DNA of 64,000 nucleotides from assembly GCF_025917685.1 (NCBI RefSeq), contig NZ_CP089518.1, positions 676,001-740,000 on the forward strand. Reading direction: 5' to 3'. This DNA is from Bacillus cereus. GTDB taxonomy: Bacteria > Bacillota > Bacilli > Bacillales > Bacillaceae_G. The notes below the pieces were generated by a model. That model ran no database searches and was not told the origin of the DNA. It was given only the letters and a program-made list of their open reading frames with translations. Of this stretch, positions 9,263 through 18,317 are shown in pieces. A program made the translations under genes and the position numbers. How positions within the stretch are numbered: position 1 is the first letter of the stretch; every line of letters starts with the position of its first letter.

Positions 9263-11662
9263 ATGAGAAGAAAAGCACCGTTTAAAGTGTTGTCGTCATT
9301 AGCAATTACGGCAATCATTGGATGCACAGCTGTATTGAGTGCTCCGTTAGCATACGCAGAAACGCCAGTGAAAGCAAAAGAAAATATGTCTACAACGCCA
9401 ATTGATCATAATTTAATTCAAGAAGATCGTTTAGCGGAAGCATTGAAAGAACGAGGAACAATTAATTCAGCATCATCTAAAGAAGAGACGAAAAAAGCTG
9501 TAGAGCAATATATTGAAAAGAAAAAAGGGGATCAAGCAAATAAAGAAATTCTTCCAGAGGATACTGCTAAAGAAGCATCTGACTTTGTAAAAAAGGTAAA
9601 AGAGAAAAAGATGGAGGAAAAAGAGAAGGTAAAGAAAGCTGAAAAAAATGTGAGCCCTGATCAAAAGCCGGAGCCAAATAAAAAGCAATTAGATGGGAAA
9701 GTTCCAACTTCTAAGGCGAAACAAGCTCCATATAATGGACCTGTTCGTACGGATAAAGTGTTAGTGTTACTCGTTGAGTTTAGTGATTATAAACATAATA
9801 ATATTGAGCAAACACCGGGTTATATGTACTCGAAAGATTTTAGTAGGGAACATTATCAAAAAATGTTATTTGGTAATGAGCCTTACACATTATTTGATGG
9901 TTCGAAAGTAAAAACATTTAAGCAATATTATGAAGAACAGTCTGGTGGCAGTTATACGACAGATGGGTATGTAACAGAGTGGTTAACTGTTCCGGGTAAA
10001 GCTGCTGATTACGGTGCTGATGGTAGTAGCGGTCACGATAATAAAGGACCAAAAGGTGCGCGTGATTTAGTGAAAGAAGCATTAAAAGCTGCAGCGGATA
10101 AAGGATTAGATTTATCACAATTCGATCAGTTCGACCGCTATGATACAAATGGCGATGGCAATCTTAATGAACCGGACGGTGTAATTGATCATTTAATGGT
10201 AATTCATGCCGGTGTTGGTCAAGAAGCTGGCGGTGGTAAATTAGGAGATGATGCAATTTGGTCACATCGATCTAAATTAGCAAGGGATCCAGTAGCGATT
10301 GAAGGAACAACATCTAAAGTACCTTATTGGGGTGGAAAAGTAGCGGCTCATGATTACACAATTGAACCAGAAGACGGTGCAGTAGGTGTGTTTGCACATG
10401 AATTTGGACATGACCTTGGTTTACCAGATGAGTATGATACGAATTATACTGGAAATGGATCACCTGTTGAAGCTTGGTCATTAATGAGTGGAGGTAGCTG
10501 GACAGGAAAAATCGCAGGGACAGAGCCAACTAGTTTTTCACCACAAAATAAAGACTTCTTACAAAAGAATATGGGTGGAAACTGGGCGAAAATTTTAGAA
10601 GTAGATTACGATAAAATTAAGAGTGGTGTAGGAGTCCCTACATATATTGATCAAAGTGTTACGAAATCAAATCGTCCAGGTGTCGTACGTGTCAACTTAC
10701 CAGGTAAGAGTATTGAAACAATTAAGCCTGGATTTGGAAAGCGTGCATACTATAGTACAAGAGGCGATGATATTCATACGACATTAGAAACACCATTCTT
10801 CGATTTAACAAAAGGAACAAATGCAAAATTTGATTATAAAGCGAATTATGAACTAGAAGCAGAGTGTGATTTCATCGAAGTACATGCTGTAACTGAAGAT
10901 GGAACGAAAACATTAATTGATAGATTGGGAGAAAACATAGTCCAAGAAGATAGAGATACAACAGATGGAAAATGGGTTGATAAATCATATGATTTAAGTC
11001 AATTTAAAGGGAAGAAAGTTAAACTACAATTCGACTATATTACAGATCCAGCTTTAACATATAAAGGTTTCGCAATGGATAATGTAAATGTAACAGTTGA
11101 TGGACAAGTAGTATTTTCAGATGACGCAGAAGGACAGTCTAAAATGAAGTTAAATGGATTCGTTGTTTCTGATGGGACAGAACAAAAACCCCATTATTAT
11201 TATCTAGAGTGGAGAAACTATGCCGGATCAGATAATGGATTAAAAGCGGGAAAAGGTCCGGTGTATAATACAGGTCTTGTCGTTTGGTATGCAGATGATA
11301 GTTTCAAAGATAACTGGGTTGGGTTACATCCAGGTGAAGGCTTCCTTGGTGTTGTAGATTCTCATCCAGAAGCGATTGTTGGAAATTTAGGCGGGAAACC
11401 AGCATACGGTAATACTGGAATTCAAATTGCAGATGCTGCATTTTCATTTGATCAAACACCTTCATGGAGTGTAAATTCATTTACACGAGGACAGTTTAAT
11501 TATACTGGATTACAAGGTGTTACAACGTTTGATGATTCAAAGGTATACAGTAATAAGCAAATTGCTGACGCGGGACGAAAAGTTCCAAACCTTGGACTTA
11601 AATTCCAAGTTGTTGGACAGGCAGAGGATAAGTCGGCAGGCGCTGTTTGGATTAGACGTTAA
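9263..11662 (+). CDS. inhA2: Immune inhibitor A-type M6 metalloprotease
   Basis: A 799-residue secreted zinc metalloprotease. It has a signal peptide (residues 1-32, cleavage near AYA-ET), a Lys/Glu-rich propeptide to about residue 150, and the M6 catalytic domain with the zinc site HEFGH at 379-383 followed by [11 protein letters not shown]-terminal part includes beta-rich MAM/VEG-like segments. Length matches InhA2 of B. thuringiensis (InhA1 is a few residues shorter) and the locus near plcB-sph agrees; the paralogue assignment rests on length and neighbourhood. The family degrades antimicrobial peptides and host matrix proteins. GGAGAG lies eight bases before the start. The gene is monocistronic, with a terminator at 11667-11705. 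Confidence 0.92.
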   Translation: MRRKAPFKVLSSLAITAIIGCTAVLSAPLAYAETPVKAKENMSTTPIDHNLIQEDRLAEALKERGTINSASSKEETKKAVEQYIEKKKGDQANKEILPEDTAKEASDFVKKVKEKKMEEKEKVKKAEKNVSPDQKPEPNKKQLDGKVPTSKAKQAPYNGPVRTDKVLVLLVEFSDYKHNNIEQTPGYMYSKDFSREHYQKMLFGNEPYTLFDGSKVKTFKQYYEEQSGGSYTTDGYVTEWLTVPGKAADYGADGSSGHDNKGPKGARDLVKEALKAAADKGLDLSQFDQFDRYDTNGDGNLNEPDGVIDHLMVIHAGVGQEAGGGKLGDDAIWSHRSKLARDPVAIEGTTSKVPYWGGKVAAHDYTIEPEDGAVGVFAHEFGHDLGLPDEYDTNYTGNGSPVEAWSLMSGGSWTGKIAGTEPTSFSPQNKDFLQKNMGGNWAKILEVDYDKIKSGVGVPTYIDQSVTKSNRPGVVRVNLPGKSIETIKPGFGKRAYYSTRGDDIHTTLETPFFDLTKGTNAKFDYKANYELEAECDFIEVHAVTEDGTKTLIDRLGENIVQEDRDTTDGKWVDKSYDLSQFKGKKVKLQFDYITDPALTYKGFAMDNVNVTVDGQVVFSDDAEGQSKMKLNGFVVSDGTEQKPHYYYLEWRNYAGSDNGLKAGKGPVYNTGLVVWYADDSFKDNWVGLHPGEGFLGVVDSHPEAIVGNLGGKPAYGNTGIQIADAAFSFDQTPSWSVNSFTRGQFNYTGLQGVTTFDDSKVYSNKQIADAGRKVPNLGLKFQVVGQAEDKSAGAVWIRR

Positions 11663-11666
11663 TAAA

Positions 11667-11705
11667 GTAAAAGCACATTCTTCATATGAAGAGTGTGCTT
11701 TTATA
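11667..11705 (+). terminator. Intrinsic terminator of inhA2
   Basis: AAAAGCACATTCTTC / GAAGAGTGTGCTTTT stem with an ATAT loop and a T-rich tail. Confidence 0.9.
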
Positions 11706-11925
11706 TTTGTACAGTAAGTTATTATTTCAGCTTATGTAATACAAGCGTCTGTTCATATATAGTGTAGCAAATTATGTGGGGAAAAGAAATATTTCCGAGG
11801 AAATTGTCGAAGTATCGTTGGTATTTATAGACTTTCTTTTTTTAAGGAAGAATGTAGTATTGCTTTTATACATAAGTTTATTTACAGTATTACTTGGTTA
11901 TATGCAAAAGTAATATATATTAGGT

Positions 11926-11968
11926 GAAAAAAAGACAATGATGGAATTAACCCATCATTGTCTTTTTT
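11926..11968 (-). terminator. Intrinsic terminator of the MFS gene
   Basis: On the minus strand AAAGACAATGATGG pairs with CCATCATTGTCTTT and is followed by T residues. The stop codon at 11947 lies inside the hairpin. Confidence 0.85.
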
Positions 11969-13101
11969 ACTTTGCTTCTTACAAAAATCATTCCAGCAAA
12001 TGTTAACAAGAATGCAGTTCCGATAACGAAGCTAGCGCTAGGTGATGCTCCGATTACTCCAACTGTAAAGGATCCAGCAACAACCCCTAACGAGAAGAAT
12101 GCATAAAACAAACCGAATGCTTTCCCGCGATTATTATCTGTCGTATTTTCAACAAGTAAAGCATTAATTGCTGGGAAGAGGATAGCGAACCCAATTCCAT
12201 AAATCATCATAACGATAAAGAGCATGCCTTTTGTTGCAAATAATCCGAGTAAAGATAATGCTAGTGCCATTACTGCAATCCCGATTAGCATTAGTTTTGA
12301 ACGATTAAATCGATCGTAAATGCGATTTGTTGGCAGTAAGAAGAAGAGGATAGCGGTAATTCCGAATACACTTAACATCATGCCTGTTGTAGATGCTTTA
12401 AGTGCTAATGCCTCAACTTTTACTGGTAACATATAAGTGACAATCCCTTGTGAAAACATTAGTGTGAAAGCACCAATATATGCTTGTAATAACGGTTCTG
12501 ATTTCAATAGTTCAATCATATCTTCTTTGTTCATCATTTGAGTTCTTGATGTATCTTTTCTTGATACGTTATTTGGTAAGAAGAATAGAGATACGATTGT
12601 ACCAAGGACCATTAAAATAGAAATAGTAATGAACACCCACTCTATACCAGCTGTTGCTTTCATAATGCCGCTGAAAGCAGGTCCTACGATTGCAGCTGTT
12701 CCAACAGCAGCACCAGATAGAGCCATTGCCTTACCTTGCCTTGCTGAATTCGTTTGCTTTGATAAAAATGTAAAGGCAGCAGGAATTAAAAATCCGTCAC
12801 TAAAACCGTGCATAAAGCGCACAACTAATAGTTGTTCACCACTTTGAACAACGGTGTATAACAAGACTATGAAACTCGTAATTCCCATGCTTATATAAAG
12901 GATTTTTTTTGCACCAAATTTATCGACAGCGGCTCCAGCAATAATATTACCGATCATATTAGCGAATGAGTACATACCGACAACTAGTCCGATAACAAGA
13001 GGGGTTCCTCCAAGACTCTGAGCGAAAGTACTCATAATAGGTAATTGTGAAAATGTATCTAAAAACGCTACGATAACAATAAAGTAAATAAAATATTTCA
13101 A
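11947..13101 (-). CDS. MFS transporter, 12 TM
   Basis: A 384-residue major facilitator protein with about 12 hydrophobic segments. The TM2-TM3 loop shows the motif-A-like GAAVDKFGAKKILY sequence (about residues 56-69), and TM4-5 carries the RFMHGFSDGFLIPAAFTFLS stretch typical of DHA1-like drug or sugar effluxers. AGGAGAGG precedes the ATG. It is transcribed alone, convergent with inhA2. A 14-base perfect inverted repeat in its promoter suggests a dedicated repressor. The substrate is unknown. Confidence 0.85.
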   Translation of the reverse strand: MKYFIYFIVIVAFLDTFSQLPIMSTFAQSLGGTPLVIGLVVGMYSFANMIGNIIAGAAVDKFGAKKILYISMGITSFIVLLYTVVQSGEQLLVVRFMHGFSDGFLIPAAFTFLSKQTNSARQGKAMALSGAAVGTAAIVGPAFSGIMKATAGIEWVFITISILMVLGTIVSLFFLPNNVSRKDTSRTQMMNKEDMIELLKSEPLLQAYIGAFTLMFSQGIVTYMLPVKVEALALKASTTGMMLSVFGITAILFFLLPTNRIYDRFNRSKLMLIGIAVMALALSLLGLFATKGMLFIVMMIYGIGFAILFPAINALLVENTTDNNRGKAFGLFYAFFSLGVVAGSFTVGVIGASPSASFVIGTAFLLTFAGMIFVRSKVKKTMMG

Positions 13102-13133
13102 GCGATATTCACCTCTCCTATGCTATTATGGCA

Positions 13134-13168
13134 TAATGCTAATTTCAACTGCAATGAAATTAGCATTA
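13134..13168 (-). promoter_or_regulatory. Promoter-associated perfect inverted repeat of the MFS gene
   Basis: TAATGCTAATTTCA (13134-13147) and TGAAATTAGCATTA (13155-13168) form a perfect 14-base inverted repeat with a 7-base centre. On the minus strand TTGCAG, 18 bases, CATAAT is a plausible -35/-10 pair overlapping the repeat, so it looks like an operator; an RNA hairpin is the alternative. Confidence 0.5.
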
Positions 13169-13246
13169 ACAGATGTGGAAAAAAGTACAAAGTGACAAAA
13201 TATTGAACGTTATTTGTTAAAAATTAGTGGAAATGAGATTGTTTTT

Positions 13247-13275
13247 TTGAAATATATGGATAGAAGTACTATAAT
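13247..13275 (+). promoter_or_regulatory. Promoter of bdhA
   Basis: TTGAAA (13247-13252) and TATAAT (13270-13275) are 17 bases apart. TTCACCAGGTTAA at 13288-13300 follows just after the expected start site and may be an operator; the same 13-mer occurs at 47031-47043. Confidence 0.7.
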
Positions 13276-13327
13276 AGATTTGTAAACTTCACCAGGTTAA
13301 GTATATACATAGAGAGGGATGTTTAAA

Positions 13328-14380
13328 ATGAAAGCATTACTTTGGCATAATCAACGTGATGTACGAGTAGAAGAAGTACCGGAACCAACTGTACGACCAG
13401 GAGCAGTGAAAATTAAAGTTAAATGGTGTGGTATCTGCGGGACAGACTTGCATGAATATTTAGCAGGACCAATTTTTATTCCAACAGAAGAGCACCCATT
13501 AACACATGTGAAAGCACCAGTTATTTTAGGTCATGAGTTTAGCGGTGAGGTAGTAGAAATCGGTGAAGGCGTTACATCTCATAAAGTGGGAGACCGCGTT
13601 GTTGTAGAACCAATTTATTCTTGTGGTAAATGTGAAGCTTGTAAACATGGACATTACAATGTTTGTGAACAACTTGTTTTCCACGGTCTTGGTGGAGACG
13701 GTGGTGGTTTCTCTGAATATACAGTAGTACCAGAAGATATGGTTCATCATATTCCAGACGAAATGACGTATGAACAAGGTGCGCTTGTAGAACCAGCAGC
13801 AGTAGCAGTTCATGCAGTACGTCAAAGTAAATTAAAAGAGGGAGAAGCTGTAGCGGTATTTGGTTGTGGTCCGATTGGACTTCTTGTAATCCAAGCAGCA
13901 AAAGCAGCAGGAGCAACTCCTGTTATTGCAGTTGAACTTTCTAAAGAACGTCAAGAGTTAGCGAAATTAGCAGGTGCTGATTATGTATTAAACCCAGCAA
14001 CTCAAGATGTACTAGCAGAAATTCGCAACTTAACCAATGGTTTAGGTGTAAATGTGAGCTTTGAAGTAACAGGTGTTGAAGTTGTACTTCGTCAAGCGAT
14101 TGAAAGTACAAGCTTTGAAGGTCAGACAGTAATTGTTAGTGTGTGGGAAAAAGATGCGACAATTACTCCGAACAACCTTGTATTAAAAGAAAAAGAAGTT
14201 ATCGGTATTCTTGGATATCGTCATATATTCCCAGCTGTTATTAAATTAATTAGCTCTGGCCAAATTCAAGCGGAGAAATTAATTACGAAAAAAATTACAG
14301 TGGACCAAGTTGTTGAAGAAGGCTTTGAAGCACTTGTAAAAGATAAAACACAAGTGAAAATTCTTGTTTCACCTAAATAA
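13328..14380 (+). CDS. bdhA: 2,3-butanediol dehydrogenase (zinc MDR family)
   Basis: A 350-residue zinc-dependent medium-chain dehydrogenase. Catalytic zinc ligands are in WCGICGTDLHEY (around residue 37) and GHEFSGEV. The structural zinc is held by the four Cys of SCGKCEACKHGHYNVCE (about residues 97-113). The Rossmann motif GCGPIGLL (around residues 178-185) and the acidic residue after it (VIAVELSK) indicate NAD(H). Closest in pattern to B. subtilis BdhA, which interconverts acetoin and (R,R)-butanediol; a sorbitol/threonine dehydrogenase role is less likely but not excluded. ATG 13328 is nine bases after GAGAGGG; ATG 13319 abuts it. Single gene with promoter and terminator. Confidence 0.88.
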   Translation: MKALLWHNQRDVRVEEVPEPTVRPGAVKIKVKWCGICGTDLHEYLAGPIFIPTEEHPLTHVKAPVILGHEFSGEVVEIGEGVTSHKVGDRVVVEPIYSCGKCEACKHGHYNVCEQLVFHGLGGDGGGFSEYTVVPEDMVHHIPDEMTYEQGALVEPAAVAVHAVRQSKLKEGEAVAVFGCGPIGLLVIQAAKAAGATPVIAVELSKERQELAKLAGADYVLNPATQDVLAEIRNLTNGLGVNVSFEVTGVEVVLRQAIESTSFEGQTVIVSVWEKDATITPNNLVLKEKEVIGILGYRHIFPAVIKLISSGQIQAEKLITKKITVDQVVEEGFEALVKDKTQVKILVSPK

Positions 14381-14393
14381 TATATAATAGAAG

Positions 14394-14436
14394 AAAGTAG
14401 CTCTTTTCTAGAAATAGAAAAGGGCTACTTTTTTTC
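14394..14436 (+). terminator. Intrinsic terminator of bdhA
   Basis: AAAGTAGCTCTTTTCTA / TAGAAAAGGGCTACTTT stem, GAAA loop, then T-run. Confidence 0.92.
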
Positions 14437-14499
14437 TATACTGAAAGGTGATAGACTTTCCTTTAACTAAAGGTATTTTTGTTTGGAAGGGGAAGTCCA

Positions 14500-14844
14500 A
14501 TGCTTTCATTTATGTTGACATTGAAACGGATGTTAAGAGCTTGTTTACGGGCATGGAAAGATAAAGAGTTTCAAGTGTTATTCGTATTAACAATTTTGAC
14601 ATTAACATCGGGGACGATTTTTTATAGTACAGTTGAAGGACTACGTCCTCTTGACGCTCTATATTTTAGTGTGGTTACGTTGACGACTGTCGGTGATGGG
14701 AATTTTAGTCCGCAAACTGATTTTGGAAAGGTATTTACGATCTTATACATATTTATCGGGATTGGATTAGTGTTTGGATTTATTCATAAATTGGCAGTGA
14801 ATGTGCAACTGCCAAGTATATTATCGAAAAGAAAAAAAGAGTAA
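14500..14844 (+). CDS. NaK non-selective cation channel
   Basis: A 114-residue two-TM channel subunit essentially identical in layout to the structurally known B. cereus NaK channel. It has an N-terminal amphipathic helix (residues 1-20), TM1 (about 25-45), pore helix with selectivity filter TVGDG at 63-67, and TM2 (about 78-100). Asp66 replaces the Tyr of the K+-selective TVGYG filter, which in NaK allows Na+ as well as K+. Functional form is a tetramer in the cell membrane. ATG 14500 gives the known length and follows GGAAGGGG. It is transcribed alone between bdhA and its own terminator. Confidence 0.95.
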   Translation: MLSFMLTLKRMLRACLRAWKDKEFQVLFVLTILTLTSGTIFYSTVEGLRPLDALYFSVVTLTTVGDGNFSPQTDFGKVFTILYIFIGIGLVFGFIHKLAVNVQLPSILSKRKKE

Positions 14845-14876
14845 AGCGATTAATCAATCGCTTTACTCTTTTTTTA
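14833..14876 (+). terminator. Intrinsic terminator of the NaK gene
   Basis: AAAGAGTAAAGCGATT / AATCGCTTTACTCTTT with an AATC loop, followed by T-run; the stop codon is inside the ascending arm. Confidence 0.9.
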
Positions 14877-14969
14877 CATTAGTTTAGACAAGTATTTGCA
14901 GTAGCTTAACAATACTTTATTACAATGTAAGTGCATTCATTACGTTCACTATGTATAAAGTTATAGTGA

Positions 14970-14985
14970 TATGAACATTTGCATA
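14970..14985 (+). promoter_or_regulatory. PlcR box upstream of plcB
   Basis: TATGAACATTTGCATA matches all fixed positions of the PlcR box TATGNANNNNTNCATA. It lies 124 bases before the plcB start. PlcR with the PapR peptide activates virulence genes at the onset of stationary phase in this group. Confidence 0.93.
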
Positions 14986-15108
14986 TTTTGATTAAATAAT
15001 AGAAATTCGGTGGAAGGTGGGATATTCTAGTCATAGGTTAACCGAAAAACATCGTAGGATCCAAACAAAATATTTACAATAACTCAACTATAAAATGGAG
15101 GATTTCAT

Positions 15109-15960
15109 ATGAAAAAGAAAGTGCTTGCTTTAGCAGCAGCTATTACGTTAGCAGCTCCGTTACAAAATGTAGCTTTTGCACATGAAAATGATGGAGGGAA
15201 TAGAGTACAGATTATTCAATATTGGTCCGCTGAAGATAAACACTCAGAAGGTGTAAATTCTCATTTATGGATCGTGAATCGTGCAATTGATATTATGTCC
15301 CGTAATACGACAATTGTAAAACAAGATCAAGTTGCACTATTAAATGAATGGCGCACAGATTTAGAAAATGGCATTTATTCTGCTGATTATGAAAATCCTT
15401 ATTATGACAATAGTACATTTGCGTCGCATTTCTATGATCCAGACGATGGAAGTACATACATTCCACTTGCAAAGCAAGCGAAGGAAACTGGAGCTAAGTA
15501 TTTTAAATTAGCTGGTGAATCTTATAAAAATAAAGATATGAAACAAGCATTCTTCTATTTAGGGTTATCTCTTCATTATTTAGGAGATGTAAATCAACCG
15601 ATGCATGCAGCAAACTTTACAAATATTTCTTATCCACAAGGATTCCATTCTAAATATGAAAACTTTGTAGATACAATTAAAGATAATTACAAAGTAACAG
15701 ACGGAAATGGATATTGGAATTGGAAAGGTACAAACCCTGAAGATTGGATTCATGGTGCTGCGGTAGCTGCGAAACAAGATTTCCCTGGTATCGTAAATAG
15801 TAATACGAAAAGTTGGTTCGTGCAAGCTGCTGTATCACAAAGTTATGCGGACAAATGGCGTGCTGAAGTTACACCAATGACTGGTAAGCGATTAACGGAA
15901 GCGCAACGTGTAACAGCTGGATATATTCAGCTTTGGTTTGATACGTACGGAAATCGTTAA
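15109..15960 (+). CDS. plcB: Phosphatidylcholine-preferring phospholipase C
   Basis: A 283-residue secreted zinc phospholipase C (also called cerA/plc), with the exact length known for the B. cereus enzyme. It has a signal peptide (about residues 1-24) and a 14-residue propeptide; the mature protein begins at Trp39 (WSAEDKHSEGV), whose amino end and side chain help bind zinc. Zinc-ligand motifs are visible: NSHLWIV, FASHFYDP, SLHYLGDVNQPMHAANF and KYENFVD. It cleaves the head group of phosphatidylcholine outside the cell. A perfect PlcR box lies upstream and sph follows 76 bases downstream. Confidence 0.97.
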   Translation: MKKKVLALAAAITLAAPLQNVAFAHENDGGNRVQIIQYWSAEDKHSEGVNSHLWIVNRAIDIMSRNTTIVKQDQVALLNEWRTDLENGIYSADYENPYYDNSTFASHFYDPDDGSTYIPLAKQAKETGAKYFKLAGESYKNKDMKQAFFYLGLSLHYLGDVNQPMHAANFTNISYPQGFHSKYENFVDTIKDNYKVTDGNGYWNWKGTNPEDWIHGAAVAAKQDFPGIVNSNTKSWFVQAAVSQSYADKWRAEVTPMTGKRLTEAQRVTAGYIQLWFDTYGNR

Positions 15961-15969
15961 GTATTGGAG

Positions 15970-16006
15970 AAAGGTCAAATCTCAGAATAGAGTATTTGGC
16001 CTTTTT
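15970..16006 (+). terminator. Hairpin between plcB and sph, probably a leaky terminator
   Basis: AAAGGTCAAAT (15970-15980) pairs over 11 bases with ATTTGGCCTTT (15994-16004) and runs into T residues. Since plcB and sph are known to be co-transcribed, it may lower sph expression relative to plcB. Confidence 0.65.
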
Positions 16007-16036
16007 ATCACTATACAATACATGGAGGTATGACTC

Positions 16037-17038
16037 GTGAAAAGTAAATTGTTAAAAGTTGTACTTAGCTTTGGAATGAGTCTAGCAGCTTTATATAGTG
16101 GATCTTCCGTTCAAGCAGAAATGTCCACAAATCAAAATGGTACGTTAAAAGTTATGACGCATAATGTGTACATGCTATCAACAAACCTATATCCCAACTG
16201 GGGGCAAAGTCAGCGTGCTGATTTAATTGGAGCGGCAGATTATATAAAGAATCAAGATGTTGTTATATTAAATGAAGTGTTTGATAATAGTGCTTCAAAT
16301 CGCTTATTAGGAAATTTGAAGAAAGAATATCCAAATCAAACGGCAGTATTAGGTCGTAGTAGTGGAAGCGAGTGGGATAAGACGTTAGGCAACTATTCAT
16401 CTTCGACTCCTGAAGATGGAGGTGTAGCGATTGTGAGTAAATGGCCAATTGTTGAAAAGATTCAATATGTATTTGAAAAAGGCTGTGGACCAGATAACTT
16501 ATCAAATAAAGGATTTGTATACACAAAAGTTAAGAAAAATGATCGTTTCGTGCATGTAATTGGGACGCATTTACAAGCTGAAGATAGTATGTGTGGAAAC
16601 ACTTCGCCAGCATCTGTACGCACAAAACAGCTACAAGAAATTCAAGAGTTTATTAAAAATAAAAATATACCAAATAACGAGTATGTGTTAATTGGTGGTG
16701 ATATGAATGTAAATAAAATAAATGCTGAGAACAATAGTGACTCAGAGTACGCATCCATGTTCAAAACATTGCACGCTTCTATTCCATCTTATACGGGACA
16801 TACTACAACTTGGGATGCAACGACAAACAGTATTGCGAAATATAACTTCCCCGATAGCCCTGCCGAGTATTTAGATTATATTATTACAAGTAAGGACCAT
16901 GCGAATCCATCGTATATAGAGAATAAGGTGTTACAGCCGAAATCGCCACAATGGACTGTTACGTCATGGTTCAAAAAATATACATATAATGATTACTCCG
17001 ATCATTATCCAGTAGAGGCGACTATTTCTATGAAGTAG
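16037..17038 (+). CDS. sph: Sphingomyelinase C
   Basis: A 333-residue secreted neutral sphingomyelinase of the DNase I-like fold (also called cerB). Signal peptide residues 1-27. Catalytic and metal residues are all present: Glu in LNEVFDN (Mg binding), His in GTHLQAED, Asp/Asn in GGDMNVNK, and the general base His323 in SDHYPVEA (His296 of the mature enzyme). The hydrophobic loop near residue 310 (SWFKKYTY) fits membrane contact. Start is GTG with GGAGG eight bases upstream. It works with PlcB as a cooperative haemolytic unit. The signal peptide sequence differs somewhat from the B. cereus copies I remember, hinting at a diverged lineage. Confidence 0.97.
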   Translation: MKSKLLKVVLSFGMSLAALYSGSSVQAEMSTNQNGTLKVMTHNVYMLSTNLYPNWGQSQRADLIGAADYIKNQDVVILNEVFDNSASNRLLGNLKKEYPNQTAVLGRSSGSEWDKTLGNYSSSTPEDGGVAIVSKWPIVEKIQYVFEKGCGPDNLSNKGFVYTKVKKNDRFVHVIGTHLQAEDSMCGNTSPASVRTKQLQEIQEFIKNKNIPNNEYVLIGGDMNVNKINAENNSDSEYASMFKTLHASIPSYTGHTTTWDATTNSIAKYNFPDSPAEYLDYIITSKDHANPSYIENKVLQPKSPQWTVTSWFKKYTYNDYSDHYPVEATISMK

Positions 17039-17040
17039 TC

Positions 17041-17075
17041 AAAAAAGTTTCTTCGTGAAGAAGAAACTTTTTTTA
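17041..17075 (+). terminator. Intrinsic terminator of plcB-sph
   Basis: AAAGTTTCTTC / GAAGAAACTTT stem with GTGAA loop and T-run. Confidence 0.92.
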
Positions 17076-17107
17076 TTTGAAAACAGGAAAATCAATCTTT
17101 CTTTCCA

Positions 17108-17124
17108 ATATGTATAAGACATAT
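17108..17124. promoter_or_regulatory. Short palindrome before the PLP-enzyme gene
   Basis: ATATGT-ATAAG-ACATAT lies about 20 bases before the start of the next gene, overlapping the likely promoter or start site. It resembles a PlcR box lacking one base of spacing, but is more simply a candidate operator. Confidence 0.3.
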
Positions 17125-17144
17125 ATAGAAGAGGAGAGAAAAAT

Positions 17145-18317
17145 GTGGATAGAGGAATTTTTAAGGAAGTTCCATTACCGTGTGCATTTTTAGATGAAGT
17201 AGCTTTAGAGAGAAATATTCAATCGATTATAGAGTTAAGTGGAGATAAGAAGATTCGTATAGCGAGTAAATCATTACGTTCTGTTCCAATTATGAAAAAG
17301 ATTTTAGCTGAAAATGATCGTTTTCAAGGTATTATGTGTTTTTCACCTAGAGAAGCTTTATTTTTAATTGAAGAAGGATTTAATGATTTATTGCTAGGAT
17401 ATCCTGCTTATGATGAAAGAGCTTTATATGAAATTAGTTTACTTACAAAGCAAGGGATCATTATTACTTGTATGGTGGATTGTGAAGAACATATTGTTTA
17501 TTTAGAAAAAATTGCTGTGGAATCTAGTGGGTGTTTTCGAGTTTGTTTAGATATTGATATGAGTAGTCGTATTTTTCAATTTCATTTTGGTGTGAGAAGA
17601 TCTCCAGTTAAAGATGTCCAGAGCGCTTTAAAAATAGTAGAAAAGGTGAAGGCATCACCATATTTAATATTGGATGGTGTAATGGGATATGAAGCACAAA
17701 TTGCTGGAGTGGGAGATGATATGCCAAAACAAAGGCTTCAAAATAAACTTATTTCGTATTTAAAGAAGAAATCGGTGCTAGAAATTAACGAAAGAAGAGG
17801 GAATATCGTAAAAGAAATACAAAACCTTGGTATTGAACTAAGGTTTGTTAATGGGGGCGGAACGGGGAGTATAAAAACAACTGAGCAAGATCACTCAGTT
17901 ACGGAAATTACTGTAGGATCCGCTTTTTACTCTCCGAAACTGTTTGATTATTATAAAGAAGTAAAATTTCAACCAGCCGTTGGATTTGCTGTACCAATTG
18001 TACGTAAACCAGCTCCACATATTTATACTTGCCTAGGAGGTGGGTATATTGCTTCAGGTGCAGTTGGTAAAGAGAAGGAGCCCGAGGTCTGGAAACCGCA
18101 TGGTGCAAAGTTATTAGCGTTAGAAGGAGCTGGTGAAGTGCAAACACCGGTTTACTATAACGGTGAGGAACAATTGTATATAGGGGATACTATATTGTTT
18201 CGCCATAGTAAAGCTGGAGAATTATGTGAGCGCTTTCCTGTTTTGTATCGTATTAAACAAGGGGAAATTGTTGGAGAGTATTCAACATATCGGGGGGATA
18301 GCCAATGCTTTCTGTAA
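17145..18317 (+). CDS. Fold-type III PLP enzyme (alanine racemase N-domain / D-threonine aldolase-like)
   Basis: A 390-residue protein with an alanine-racemase-type TIM barrel. The likely PLP lysine is in IRIASKSLRS (about residues 40-49), a phosphate-binding VNGGGTGS loop is near residue 235, and a C-terminal beta domain has the H..x..C pattern (FRHSKAGELC) that holds the metal in D-threonine aldolase/D-serine dehydratase relatives. Such proteins are usually labelled amino acid deaminase/aldolase; the substrate is unknown. Start is GTG 17145, eight bases after GAGGAG; an overlapping ATG at 17143 is in another frame that stops quickly. It overlaps the FAD oxidase gene by 13 bases, so the two are coupled and likely act in one pathway. 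Confidence 0.8.
   Translation: MDRGIFKEVPLPCAFLDEVALERNIQSIIELSGDKKIRIASKSLRSVPIMKKILAENDRFQGIMCFSPREALFLIEEGFNDLLLGYPAYDERALYEISLLTKQGIIITCMVDCEEHIVYLEKIAVESSGCFRVCLDIDMSSRIFQFHFGVRRSPVKDVQSALKIVEKVKASPYLILDGVMGYEAQIAGVGDDMPKQRLQNKLISYLKKKSVLEINERRGNIVKEIQNLGIELRFVNGGGTGSIKTTEQDHSVTEITVGSAFYSPKLFDYYKEVKFQPAVGFAVPIVRKPAPHIYTCLGGGYIASGAVGKEKEPEVWKPHGAKLLALEGAGEVQTPVYYNGEEQLYIGDTILFRHSKAGELCERFPVLYRIKQGEIVGEYSTYRGDSQCFL

Noticed and set aside
13526..13916. Two antisense frames opposite bdhA
   Set aside because: Low-complexity frames created by codon bias of bdhA; no ribosome binding site or family similarity.
17107..17121. PlcR-box-like TATGTATAAGACATA before the PLP-enzyme gene
   Set aside because: One base too short between the TATG and CATA halves; it fits a plain short palindrome better than a PlcR site.
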